Source: Micromonospora sp. WMMD980 (GTDB lineage: Bacteria > Actinomycetota > Actinomycetes > Mycobacteriales > Micromonosporaceae). From it: DNA of 64,000 bases. The stretch lies in NCBI RefSeq assembly GCF_029626035.1, contig NZ_JARUBE010000003.1:1488001-1552000 (forward strand). The letters run 5' to 3'. The notes beneath the pieces were generated by a model. That model was not told where the DNA came from and searched no databases. It saw nothing but the letters and a program-made list of their open reading frames with translations. Shown one piece after another: positions 25,244 to 33,030 of the stretch; the first letter of the stretch is position 1; each line of letters starts with the position of its first letter. The position numbers and the translations under genes were made by a program.

Positions 25244-26500
25244 TCACCTCTCATCTCGTGGTTCGTCGTCGGCGGCCGGCGGTTCGGCCGGGCGCCGGGT
25301 CAGCGTCAGCCGGGACGTCTCGACGACCCGGTCGCCGTCGCAGACCACCTCGACCGGTGCCGGGTGGCCGAGGAAGGCCAGCAGGCTGGCCGACAGCCCG
25401 TACGCGCCGACGTTCGGCACGGCCAGCACGTCCCCGGGGCGTACGTCGGGCAGGTTCGCGGCGCGGGCCCAGGTGTCCAGCGGTGTGCACAGCGGCCCGG
25501 CCACGATGGCGGCGCGCAGCGGCTCGCCGTCGCGGTCGTCGGCCGGGTGCAGGGCGGGTACGAGCGGCGGCAGCCGGCGCAGGCCGGACATCCCGCCCAG
25601 GTGGTTGATGCCGGACTCCAGCACCACCACCGGGGTGCCCTGCGACCGCTTCACGTCCAGCACCCGGGTCAGCAGCGTGCCGGCGGTGGCGGTGAGGAAC
25701 CGGCCCGACTCGAACGCCACCGTCGGCCCGTCGTCGCGCCAGCCGGGAAACAGCCCGTCCAGCGCCGCCCCGACGCGCTCGGCGAGCCCGGACAGGTCCG
25801 CGTTGCCGCCGGGGCGGGCGAACGGTGCGCCGAAGCCGCCGCCCAGGTCGAGCACGTCCAGTTCGACGCCGAGCAGGTCGCGCAGCGTGCCGGCGGTGGT
25901 CGCGGCGGCGGTGAACTGCGCGACGAGCGCGTCCACCGAGTCGACGTTGCTGCCGGTGTAGAGGTGGAACCCGCGCACCGCCGCCGACGGACGGGAGGCG
26001 AACCGCTCCGGTTCCCGCTCGATCCAGTCGACGTCCGCGCCGAACTGGGACGCGACGCCGGTCATGGTCAGCCCCTGGCCGGGGTTCGGCACCCGGTCGT
26101 TGACCCGCAGCAGGCACCGGACCTCGACGCCGTGCGCGGCGGCGATCCGGTCGGCCTGGTCCAGCGCGACCGGCGAGTCGACGGAGAACCAGCGGACCCC
26201 GGCGCGGATGGCGCCGGCCACCTCGGCGTCGCGCTTGCCGGGCCCGGTGTAGAGCATCCGGTCGCCGGGCACCCCGGCCCGCAGCGCCGCCGCCAGCTCG
26301 CCGGGGGAGCAGATCTCCGCGTCGCAGCCGGCCTCGTGCAGCGCGGCCACCACGGCGGGGTGCGGGTTGGCCTTGAGTGAGTAGTAGAGCCGGCTCGGGG
26401 TGGGCAGCGCCGCGCGCAGCGTGGCGTGGTTGGCGCGCACCTGCGCCAGGTCGTAGCGGTAGGCGGGCGTCTCGAAGGGCAGGTCAGCCACGGCGCTCAC
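25244..26500 (-). CDS. Fold-type III PLP decarboxylase (BtrK/DapDC family)
   Basis: The predicted protein has 418 residues. The PLP Lys is Lys43 in YYSLKANPHP. The phosphate-binding DLGGGFGAPF, the dimer-face GPLCTPLDTWAR (Cys of the partner active site) and VPNVGAYGLSAS follow the DAP/ornithine decarboxylase order. In butirosin biosynthesis the relative BtrK decarboxylates glutamate bound to its carrier BtrI. The same set of ligase, carrier, decarboxylase and BtrH occurs here, so decarboxylation of a carrier-bound amino acid is the best guess. The GTG start overlaps the ligase gene by 17 bases. Confidence 0.87.
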   Translation of the reverse strand: MSAVADLPFETPAYRYDLAQVRANHATLRAALPTPSRLYYSLKANPHPAVVAALHEAGCDAEICSPGELAAALRAGVPGDRMLYTGPGKRDAEVAGAIRAGVRWFSVDSPVALDQADRIAAAHGVEVRCLLRVNDRVPNPGQGLTMTGVASQFGADVDWIEREPERFASRPSAAVRGFHLYTGSNVDSVDALVAQFTAAATTAGTLRDLLGVELDVLDLGGGFGAPFARPGGNADLSGLAERVGAALDGLFPGWRDDGPTVAFESGRFLTATAGTLLTRVLDVKRSQGTPVVVLESGINHLGGMSGLRRLPPLVPALHPADDRDGEPLRAAIVAGPLCTPLDTWARAANLPDVRPGDVLAVPNVGAYGLSASLLAFLGHPAPVEVVCDGDRVVETSRLTLTRRPAEPPAADDEPRDER

Positions 26501-27983
26501 CCGCCAGCCGGGCCAGCGCCCGCCGGTCCACCTTGCCGTTGCCGGTCAGTGGGAGGGCGGGCAGCACGACGCAGCGCGCCGGCACCTTCATCTCCTCCAG
26601 TTGGCCGCGCAGCCGGCTCAGCACGTCGCCGGGCGCCAGCGCGGCCACCACGAACAGCGTCGCGCCGTCGTGGCCGTCGACCGGGGGCAGCACGCCGGCC
26701 GCGTCCACGCCGTCGACCCGGTACGCGGCGGCCTCCACCTCGGTGGCGCTGACCCGGGTGCCCTTCTCCTTGTAGACGTCGTCGCGCCGGCCGGTGAAGT
26801 GGACGTAGCCGTCGGGGTCGACCAGGCCGTGGTCGCCGGTGTGCAACTGCGGGAACAGCCCGTGCGCGCGCCGGAACCGCTCGGCGGTCAGCTCGGGGCG
26901 CCGCCAGTAGCCGGCCATCACGTGCGGGCCGCGGACCACCAGCTCGCCGGTGACCCCGGCCGGTTGGCGCCGGCCGTCGGCGTCCACCGTGAAGATCTCG
27001 GTGCCGGGGAGCGCCCGGCCGCAGGCGCCGGGGCGACGCAGGTCCTCGTCCGGCGGCATGATCGCGGCGCGCTTGCACTCGGTGAGGCCGAACATCAACT
27101 GCACGATCAGGTCGGGCAGCAGCCGGCGCAGGCCGGCCAGCACCTCCGGCGGCATGGCCGCGCCGGTGTTGGTGACCAGCCGCAGTGGCGGGCGCGGCGC
27201 GCCGGGCCGGCCGAGCAGCCGCAGCAGGTTGATGGCGAGCGACGGCACGCAGGGCAGCACCGTAGCCCCGGACTCGACCAGGCTGACCAGCAGCCGGCCG
27301 CCGGTCTCGGCGGGGTCGCCCAGGCGCAGCCGGGCGCCGGCCACCGTGCTCAGGAAGATCTGGTAGAGGCCGTAGTCGAACGAGGTGGGCAGCACGTCGT
27401 GCACCACGTCGTCGGGCCGGTAGCGCAGCTCCGACTGGATCGCCCGGACCGCGAACGTGACCTGCGCGTGCGTGGAGACCACCGCCTTCGGCATGCCGGT
27501 GCTGCCGGAGGTGTAGATCAGGCAGACCGGGTCGACCGCCAGCGGTCCCGCGCCGGCCGGCGGGTCACCGTCCGCGCCGTTCGCCGCCGCGCGGGCCAGC
27601 TCGGCGGCGCCGCGCACCGGAACGTGCCGGGCGCGGGCCAGGTCGCCGAGCGCGGCGTCGTCGGTGAGCACCAGGGTCGGTTCCGCATCGTCGAGCACGT
27701 GCGCCAGGGCCACGTCCGGGGCCGGCGTCCGGACCACCACGAAGACCGCGCCGGCGCGGGCGACCGCGTACAGCAGCGCCGGCAGCGCCGCGTCGGCGGG
27801 CAGCGCGACCAGCACCCGGTCGCCGCGCCGTACACCGTCGGCACGCAGCCGGCCGGCCAGGCGCACGCTGGCGTCCCGGACCTGGTGGTACGTGCGGCAG
27901 GTGGTCCCGTCGTCGACGGCGGACGCGTCCGGGCGCGCGGCGGCGGTGGCGTCCAGCAGGTCGTGCAGCAGCGTGGCATTCAT
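26484..27983 (-). CDS. AMP-forming acyl/aminoacyl ligase
   Basis: The predicted protein has 499 residues. Motifs are CLIYTSGSTGMPKAVVSTH, TSFDYGLYQIFLS, the diverged A5 QLMFGLTECKRAAIMPP, TGDHGLVDPDGYVHFTGRRDD and the C-terminal TGNGKVDRR with the catalytic Lys. The FGLTECKR segment differs from amino-acid NRPS domains and resembles ligases that pair with type III PLP decarboxylases and a small carrier. It probably loads the acid onto the ACP at 24985 or onto the carrier domain of the BtrH fusion. The ATG overlaps the stop of the BtrH-ACP gene. Confidence 0.87.
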   Translation of the reverse strand: MNATLLHDLLDATAAARPDASAVDDGTTCRTYHQVRDASVRLAGRLRADGVRRGDRVLVALPADAALPALLYAVARAGAVFVVVRTPAPDVALAHVLDDAEPTLVLTDDAALGDLARARHVPVRGAAELARAAANGADGDPPAGAGPLAVDPVCLIYTSGSTGMPKAVVSTHAQVTFAVRAIQSELRYRPDDVVHDVLPTSFDYGLYQIFLSTVAGARLRLGDPAETGGRLLVSLVESGATVLPCVPSLAINLLRLLGRPGAPRPPLRLVTNTGAAMPPEVLAGLRRLLPDLIVQLMFGLTECKRAAIMPPDEDLRRPGACGRALPGTEIFTVDADGRRQPAGVTGELVVRGPHVMAGYWRRPELTAERFRRAHGLFPQLHTGDHGLVDPDGYVHFTGRRDDVYKEKGTRVSATEVEAAAYRVDGVDAAGVLPPVDGHDGATLFVVAALAPGDVLSRLRGQLEEMKVPARCVVLPALPLTGNGKVDRRALARLAGERRG

Positions 27984-29191
27984 CGGGCACCCCCGGCGGC
28001 GGCGCCGAACATGGCGCACAGCGAGCCGACGTCGCGCAGGTCGGCGGCGGAGAGCGCGGTCGCCGGGACCTCGACGCCGAGCCGCCGCTCCACCCGGTCG
28101 ATCACGTCGACCAGCCGGAACGAGTCGAAGCCCGGCAGTTCCCGCAGCACGTCCGTGGTGCGCAGCGCGGCCCCGTCCAGGTGCAGCGTGTCGCCGAGCG
28201 CGCCGAGCACGGCCGCGCGTACGCCGTCCCCGCCGGCCGGTGCGGCGGCGGTCGGCGTGGCCATCGACTCCAGCGCGTCCAGGTGCTCGGCGAGCAGCGC
28301 GGCGAGCGCGTCCACCAGCTCCGGCGCGGCCGGGCGGCCCGCCTGGGCCCGGCGCAGCGCCACGTAGCTGCGCGCGGAGAACTGCTGCCAGCGCGCGCCC
28401 TGCCCGGCCAGCGCGGCGGCGGCGTCCGGCCGGGCCGCGGTGAGCCAGTGCTCGTGCAGGTCGCGGGCGCGTCCGAGCAGCCAGACGTCGAGCACGAGGC
28501 GGTGCACGCCGGCGACCGTGTCCAGCGCGGCGCCGATGCGGGCCAGGTAGTCGGTGATCTTCGGGCGGGCCCGGCGGGCGCGCTCGGCGTTGCCGGCGAG
28601 CATGGCCGGCACGTCGATCGCCGGTGCCGGGTGCGCCGCCACGGCCAGCGTGTGCGCGCCACCGGCCAGCGCCGCGTCGAAGTCGGCGGTGGGCAGCCGC
28701 CACACGCCCGGCCGCGCGGCGCCCCAGGCGGTGTCGTTGTGGTAGCCGTCCACCACCGTCACCTCGTCGTCGGCGGCGTCGGTGACCAGGAAGCTGTGTC
28801 GCATGCGTTCGTGCCCGTGGTAGGGACACCAGGGCAGGTCGTAGGCGTCGGCGGTGACGTATAGCGGCTGACCCGGGCCGCACAGCCGGCGGACCTGCGG
28901 CCCGTCGAGCTGCATCCACCGGCCCTCGACCCGCAGGCCGAGCAGGTCGACCGCCTCGGCGGCCCGGTCGTCCGAGGTGGCCTCGACGGTGACCAGGCCG
29001 TCGCGCTCGCGGGTGCGGAACCCGTAGCGGGCGCCGAGGGCGAGGTGGCTGCCGGCTCCGTGGGCATGGTCGGCGAGCAGGGCGAAGCTCGTCTGGAGGC
29101 AGTCCAGCGCGGTCGCGCGCAGACCGGTCAGGATCGGGGTCCACACCGGGTCCGTGGCCGGCGGGTCGGGTGCGTTCCGGACGTGTGACAT
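27980..29191 (-). CDS. BtrH-like acyltransferase fused to a C-terminal carrier domain
   Basis: The predicted protein has 403 residues. Residues 1-290 look like a BtrH-type protein: CLQTSFALLADHAHG near the N-terminus supplies a Cys, and the LPWCPYHGHERMRHSFLV and VVDGYHNDTAWG stretches supply His and Asp, as expected of a C39-peptidase-like fold. Residues 320-395 form a carrier domain with LPGFDSFRLVDVIDR, where Ser357 is the phosphopantetheine site. BtrH moves the aminoacyl chain from its carrier to the amino group of ribostamycin. A fused carrier would make the enzyme its own donor. The ATG has GGAG upstream, and a strong hairpin precedes the gene. Confidence 0.78.
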   Translation of the reverse strand: MSHVRNAPDPPATDPVWTPILTGLRATALDCLQTSFALLADHAHGAGSHLALGARYGFRTRERDGLVTVEATSDDRAAEAVDLLGLRVEGRWMQLDGPQVRRLCGPGQPLYVTADAYDLPWCPYHGHERMRHSFLVTDAADDEVTVVDGYHNDTAWGAARPGVWRLPTADFDAALAGGAHTLAVAAHPAPAIDVPAMLAGNAERARRARPKITDYLARIGAALDTVAGVHRLVLDVWLLGRARDLHEHWLTAARPDAAAALAGQGARWQQFSARSYVALRRAQAGRPAAPELVDALAALLAEHLDALESMATPTAAAPAGGDGVRAAVLGALGDTLHLDGAALRTTDVLRELPGFDSFRLVDVIDRVERRLGVEVPATALSAADLRDVGSLCAMFGAAAGGAR

Positions 29192-29224
29192 GGGGGGGCT
29201 CCTCGAAGCGGATACACGGGGCGG

Positions 29225-29258
29225 GGCCGCCGGCGCGGGACGTGCCGCGCCGGCGGCC
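29225..29258 (-). terminator. Perfect 14-bp hairpin inside the cluster operon
   Basis: GGCCGCCGGCGCGG and CCGCGCCGGCGGCC flank a 6-base loop, between the inositol-phosphate synthase stop and the BtrH start. It could partly terminate or process the message, so that downstream genes need readthrough or a local promoter. A single GATACA lies just beyond it at 29211. Confidence 0.6.
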
Positions 29259-29268
29259 GGGACGACGG

Positions 29269-30483
29269 TCAGTCGGCGGAACGGCCGTCCAGCCCGCCGG
29301 CCCAGGTGGAGAGCGTCTGCGCCTGCTCGGCCAGCGCGTGCTCGTCGGTGCCGATCGGATCCTTGAAGAAGAACCCCAGCTCCTCGATCGCGCCCACGTG
29401 CCCGGCCCGGTGCGCCGCGGCGGTGAGCCGGGCCAGGTCGAGCACCAGCGGGGCGGCCAGCGTGGAGTCGACGCCGCTCCAGGTCAGCTGCATCGACATC
29501 CGGACGCCGAGGAAGCCCTCGAACGAGACGTGGTCCCAGGCGGTCTTGTGGTCGCCGAGGTCCGGCACGTTGTCGATGTGCAGCGGGGCGGTCACGTCCT
29601 CCCCGAGCAGCGCCGGGAGCACGCCGGACTTGGAGCTGAGCTTGCTGCGGGCGTTGCGCGGGTCCTCCAGCGTGGCGCCGTCGCCGCCGCCGAGCAGGTT
29701 GACCCCGGCCCAGGAGAGCACGTGCAGGGCGCGGCAGGTGAACATCGGTGCCAGCGCGGTGCGCAGCAGCGTCTCGCCGGTCTTGCCGTCCGAGCCGGCG
29801 AAGGGCACCCGCTCGCGCTGCGCCATCATCTCCAGCGCGGGCAGCCGGGCGCCGGTCGACGGGGTGAAGTCGACGAAGCCGCACCCGGCGCGGAACGCCG
29901 CGTACGCGACCACCGAGCTGGCCGGCAGCACCTTGTCGTCCGGGTCGGCCAGGCTGCGGGTGAGCGCGTCCAGGTCGTCGTGCTCGGGGCGGTGGTCGAC
30001 CGGCGGTTCGGTCGACGACACGTTGATCACGACCACCCGGGACAGCCCGTGGCGGTCGCGGAACTCCTCGATGTCGCCGGCCAGCCGGTCGATCACGTCG
30101 GCCAGCGGGCCGGTCTCGGTACGCGCGTCGTAGCCGGTACGCAGGTCGCGCTCGACCTCGGGCAGGCTGCCCCGCACCGCGGCGAGCACCGGCGCCGGGA
30201 TGACCCCGGAGTCGACGAGCGACTCGGCCTTCTTCTCCAGCGGCGTGTCGACGATGTCGTGCCCGCCGATGACCATGTCGGTCCAGTCGGCGAGCGGCGC
30301 GTCGCGCAGCATGCCGGTGTCGGTGACGCAGCCGGTCGAGGCGGTCATGCCGGCGCGCAGCGCCAGCAGGCCGGTGATCGCGGTGGTGGCGACCGAGCCG
30401 CGGGCGCCGTTGAGCCACACGCCTACGGCTCCGTCGGCATCGGGGGTCGAGTTGTGCGAGGTCTCACGCTGGGTGACGGTCAC
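29269..30483 (-). CDS. Inositol-3-phosphate synthase family protein
   Basis: The predicted protein has 404 residues. The NAD site GVWLNGARGSVATTAITG opens the protein. Conserved synthase segments follow: SDGKTGETLLRTALAP, WAGVNLLGGGDG, NARSKLSSKSGVLPALLG and MSMQLTWSGVDSTLAAPLVLDLARL. It converts glucose-6-phosphate to inositol-phosphate, the first step to a six-membered carbocycle. It is longer than the short primary-metabolism Ino1 usual in actinobacteria, and its place beside phosphatase, dehydrogenase and aminotransferase genes marks it as a dedicated biosynthetic copy. The GTG has AAGGGA upstream. Confidence 0.85.
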   Translation of the reverse strand: MTVTQRETSHNSTPDADGAVGVWLNGARGSVATTAITGLLALRAGMTASTGCVTDTGMLRDAPLADWTDMVIGGHDIVDTPLEKKAESLVDSGVIPAPVLAAVRGSLPEVERDLRTGYDARTETGPLADVIDRLAGDIEEFRDRHGLSRVVVINVSSTEPPVDHRPEHDDLDALTRSLADPDDKVLPASSVVAYAAFRAGCGFVDFTPSTGARLPALEMMAQRERVPFAGSDGKTGETLLRTALAPMFTCRALHVLSWAGVNLLGGGDGATLEDPRNARSKLSSKSGVLPALLGEDVTAPLHIDNVPDLGDHKTAWDHVSFEGFLGVRMSMQLTWSGVDSTLAAPLVLDLARLTAAAHRAGHVGAIEELGFFFKDPIGTDEHALAEQAQTLSTWAGGLDGRSAD

Positions 30484-30524
30484 GGGATGGTCCCTTCTGG
30501 TGGGTGCGCCGGCGGTGGCGCGGA

Positions 30525-31799
30525 TCAGCGGGCGAGCACCTTGGCCACGGCGGTGGCGACGTCGTGCATGTCCCGCTCGGTGCCGAGGAAGGTGCTGTGG
30601 TGCGTCTGGACCGTGTGCGCGGCGAGCCACTCGGTGTTCGGGTAGGCGCGGTCGGCGTGGATCGCGGCGAAGCGCTCGGCCAGCGGCGCGAGCAGCGGCT
30701 TGGTCCAGGGCTGGAGCAGCCGGCTTCGGTGCAGCGGCTCGTCGGTGCAGTAGAACCGCTTGCCCAGCTCGGCGGTGAGCGCCGCGGCCACCGCGGCGTT
30801 GTCCATCCCGGTGGGCAGCTCGTCGAGGACGATCGTCCCCTCGTAGATCGAGATCCGGGTCTGCGCCGGCGCCGGTTGCAGCAGCCGGACGCCGTCGACG
30901 TCGGCCAGCAGTTCGCTGAGCAGTCGGTAGTTGCGGTTGCGCACGTCGTGCTGCGCGTCCAGCGTGGCCAGTTGGGCACACACCACCGCGGCGGAGAACT
31001 CGCCCAGGCAGAAGTTCGCGCCCTGCACGCCGGCGCTCTCCTCCAGGTCCAGCTCGCCCGGCGGCGTCCGGTCGCCGCGGTAGCGGCGCGAGTCGGCCCG
31101 CAGCTCCTCCAGCACCGGCGCGAGGGTGTCGTCGTCGGTGACCACGGCCCCGCCCTCCCCGCAGGTGAGGACCTTGCCGTGCTGGAAGCTGAAGCAGCCG
31201 AGCCGGCCGAACGAGCCGGCCTGGCGGCCCTGCCAGGTGGCGCCGTGCGCCTGCGCGCAGTCCTCCACGAGGGAGATGCCGCGCGGCCCGGTGACCGCGT
31301 CGAGCGCCGGCATGTCGGCCATGTTCGAGGCCCAGTGCACGGCCACCACGGCCCGCGGGTCCACCGACAGGTCGAGGTCGTCCGGCCCGACGCAGCCGGT
31401 GTCGCGGTCGACGTCGACCAGCACCGGCACCAGTCCGGCGCGCAGCGCGGCGGTGGCGGAGGCGGTCCAGGTCAGCGCCGGCACGAGCACGGTCTCGCCG
31501 TAGCCGAGGCCGAGCGACTCCAGTGCCACCACCAGGGCGCTGGACCCGTGGTCGACGGGTACGCAGTGGCGGGTGCCGACGTAGCGGGCGAAGTCGGCGG
31601 CGAAGCGGCGTTCGAACAGGCCGCCGTCGCCGACGGCGGGGCTGCTGATCGCCCACCGCCCGCCGTGCAGCACGGCGGCGAGGTTGCGGGCGGCGTCCGG
31701 TGCGGGGATCGGCCAGCGCGGCCACGGGCGGTCCGGCGGACGGACCGGCCGGCCGCCGTCGACGGCGAGCCGCCGGTCGAGCGGGATGGAGGTCGTCAT
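30525..31799 (-). CDS. DegT/DnrJ/EryC1/StrS aminotransferase, scyllo-inosose type
   Basis: The predicted protein has 424 residues. The PLP Lys is Lys209 in SFQHGKVLTCGEGG. Other family marks are DHGSSALVVALESLGLGYGETVLVPALTW and LVEDCAQAHGATW (Asp pairing with the PLP nitrogen). The GKVLT(C/S)GEGG pattern and the long C-terminal region are those of glutamine:scyllo-inosose aminotransferases such as StsC and BtrR/BtrS. It should transfer an amino group to the keto-inositol made by the Gfo/Idh enzyme. It is first in the leftward operon, reading from the 31.8-kb divergent promoter. Confidence 0.89.
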   Translation of the reverse strand: MTTSIPLDRRLAVDGGRPVRPPDRPWPRWPIPAPDAARNLAAVLHGGRWAISSPAVGDGGLFERRFAADFARYVGTRHCVPVDHGSSALVVALESLGLGYGETVLVPALTWTASATAALRAGLVPVLVDVDRDTGCVGPDDLDLSVDPRAVVAVHWASNMADMPALDAVTGPRGISLVEDCAQAHGATWQGRQAGSFGRLGCFSFQHGKVLTCGEGGAVVTDDDTLAPVLEELRADSRRYRGDRTPPGELDLEESAGVQGANFCLGEFSAAVVCAQLATLDAQHDVRNRNYRLLSELLADVDGVRLLQPAPAQTRISIYEGTIVLDELPTGMDNAAVAAALTAELGKRFYCTDEPLHRSRLLQPWTKPLLAPLAERFAAIHADRAYPNTEWLAAHTVQTHHSTFLGTERDMHDVATAVAKVLAR

Positions 31800-31904
31800 G
31801 TCTCCGACCTTGATGGCCGTCGATACATTGCCGATACATGCCGGATATCTGCGCAAGAGGTTTCCGTGTATCAATCCTGTATCGATGTGGCCGACGCTTC
31901 GGAC
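31800..31904. promoter_or_regulatory. Divergent promoter region with GATACA repeats at 11-bp period
   Basis: GATACAT occurs at 31822 and 31833, and the related GATATCT at 31844, all in one orientation with 11-base period. The reverse form TGTATC occurs at 31867 and 31878, also 11 bases apart. The two sets face each other around a centre near 31853. SARPs bind direct heptamer repeats at 11-bp period next to the -10 element, and a SARP gene closes the cluster. This is the only long intergenic gap in the cluster and it feeds both arms. Confidence 0.65.
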
Positions 31905-33020
31905 ATGAGCCGATCCCCATCGCCCGTGGGCGAACCGACCGAAACCCGCGCCGTCACGCGCGGCGTCTCCGTCGTCATCCCGGTCAAGGACCGGGTGCCG
32001 GAGATGCGCCGCCAGCTCCGCAGCCTGCGCGCCGCCGCACCGCACTGTCCCGAACCGGTCGAGGTGGTGGTGGTGGACGACTCGGCCCCCGCCGTGGCCG
32101 CCGCGCACCGCGCCGCCTGCGCCGAGTACGGCGCCCGCTACGTGCGCGGGCCCCGGCACGTCGGCGCCAAGCGGAACCTGGGCGTCCGGCACGCCCGGCA
32201 CGACCTGCTGCTCTTCACCGACTCCGACTGCCGGGTCCCGGCCGATCTGATCACCCGGTACGCGGCCCGGCTGCGGGCCAGCGGCGAGGAGGTCGCCGGC
32301 GTCACCGGTCCGGTGCTCGTGGAGCCCGGCGACGGCGTCTTCTTCCGCGTGATGAGCCGCTCCTACCTGCTGCTCGGCGACCTGACCCGGCCGCTGCACT
32401 TCGCCCGGGTGTCCTGGGGCGCCGGGGCGAACACCGCGCTGAAGCGCGCCGCGTTCGAGGCGGTCGGCGGGTTCCCGGAGGACTCGCCGATGCCGATCGG
32501 CGGCGAGGACCTGCACCTCGGGCTGCTGCTGACCGACGCCGGGTACGTGCTGCTCGCCGAGCCGGACGGGGTGGTCACCCACGACACCGGCGTCGCCGAC
32601 ACGTTCCGCGCGGCCGCCTACCGGTTCACCACGTACGGCCGCTCCGAACAGTGGCTCTGCCTGGCCCACCCGCACCGACGCCGGTTCGTGCTGAACACCG
32701 TCAGCACGCTCGCCGTCACCGCACTGGCCGGGCTGCTCACCGCCCGGCGCAGCGGCGGACGCAGCCTGCTCGCGGTGCCGGCCGTCGCGGCGGCGGTGAT
32801 CGCCGCGAAGACACCCGGCCGGCTCGGCGGCGACCGCGGCCCCCGGGCGGTGGCCGAGTCGGTCGCCTGCGCGGCGGTCGAGACGCTCTTCGACGGCGCC
32901 GCGTTCGTCACCGCGCTCCGGCTGGGCCGGCCCGACCTGCTCTTCACCGGTTTCCGCGCGCCGGACGAGGCCGACTACCAACCCGTCGACCCGGCGCCGG
33001 CGCAGCCGGTGGCGGCCTGA
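31905..33020 (+). CDS. Family 2 glycosyltransferase with C-terminal membrane region
   Basis: The predicted protein has 371 residues. GT-A features are GVSVVIPVKDR, VEVVVVDDSAP, HVGAKRNLGVRHA, the metal-binding LLFTDSDC and the acceptor-side GGEDLHLGLLLTDAGY. Two or three weak membrane helices follow after residue 260 (LAVTALAGLLTARR). It probably transfers a sugar to the aminocyclitol or its acylated form. The ATG at 31905 was taken; an in-frame GTG at 31866 would add 13 residues, but lies inside the repeat array. Confidence 0.82.
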   Translation: MSRSPSPVGEPTETRAVTRGVSVVIPVKDRVPEMRRQLRSLRAAAPHCPEPVEVVVVDDSAPAVAAAHRAACAEYGARYVRGPRHVGAKRNLGVRHARHDLLLFTDSDCRVPADLITRYAARLRASGEEVAGVTGPVLVEPGDGVFFRVMSRSYLLLGDLTRPLHFARVSWGAGANTALKRAAFEAVGGFPEDSPMPIGGEDLHLGLLLTDAGYVLLAEPDGVVTHDTGVADTFRAAAYRFTTYGRSEQWLCLAHPHRRRFVLNTVSTLAVTALAGLLTARRSGGRSLLAVPAVAAAVIAAKTPGRLGGDRGPRAVAESVACAAVETLFDGAAFVTALRLGRPDLLFTGFRAPDEADYQPVDPAPAQPVAA

Positions 33021-33030
33021 GGAGGCGACC

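Noticed and set aside
24985..27983. Ligase, carrier and PLP decarboxylase as an exosortase-A-type locus
   Set aside because: Similar trios occur with exosortase systems, but no exosortase or PEP-CTERM-like protein is present. The butirosin-like reading fits the neighbours better.
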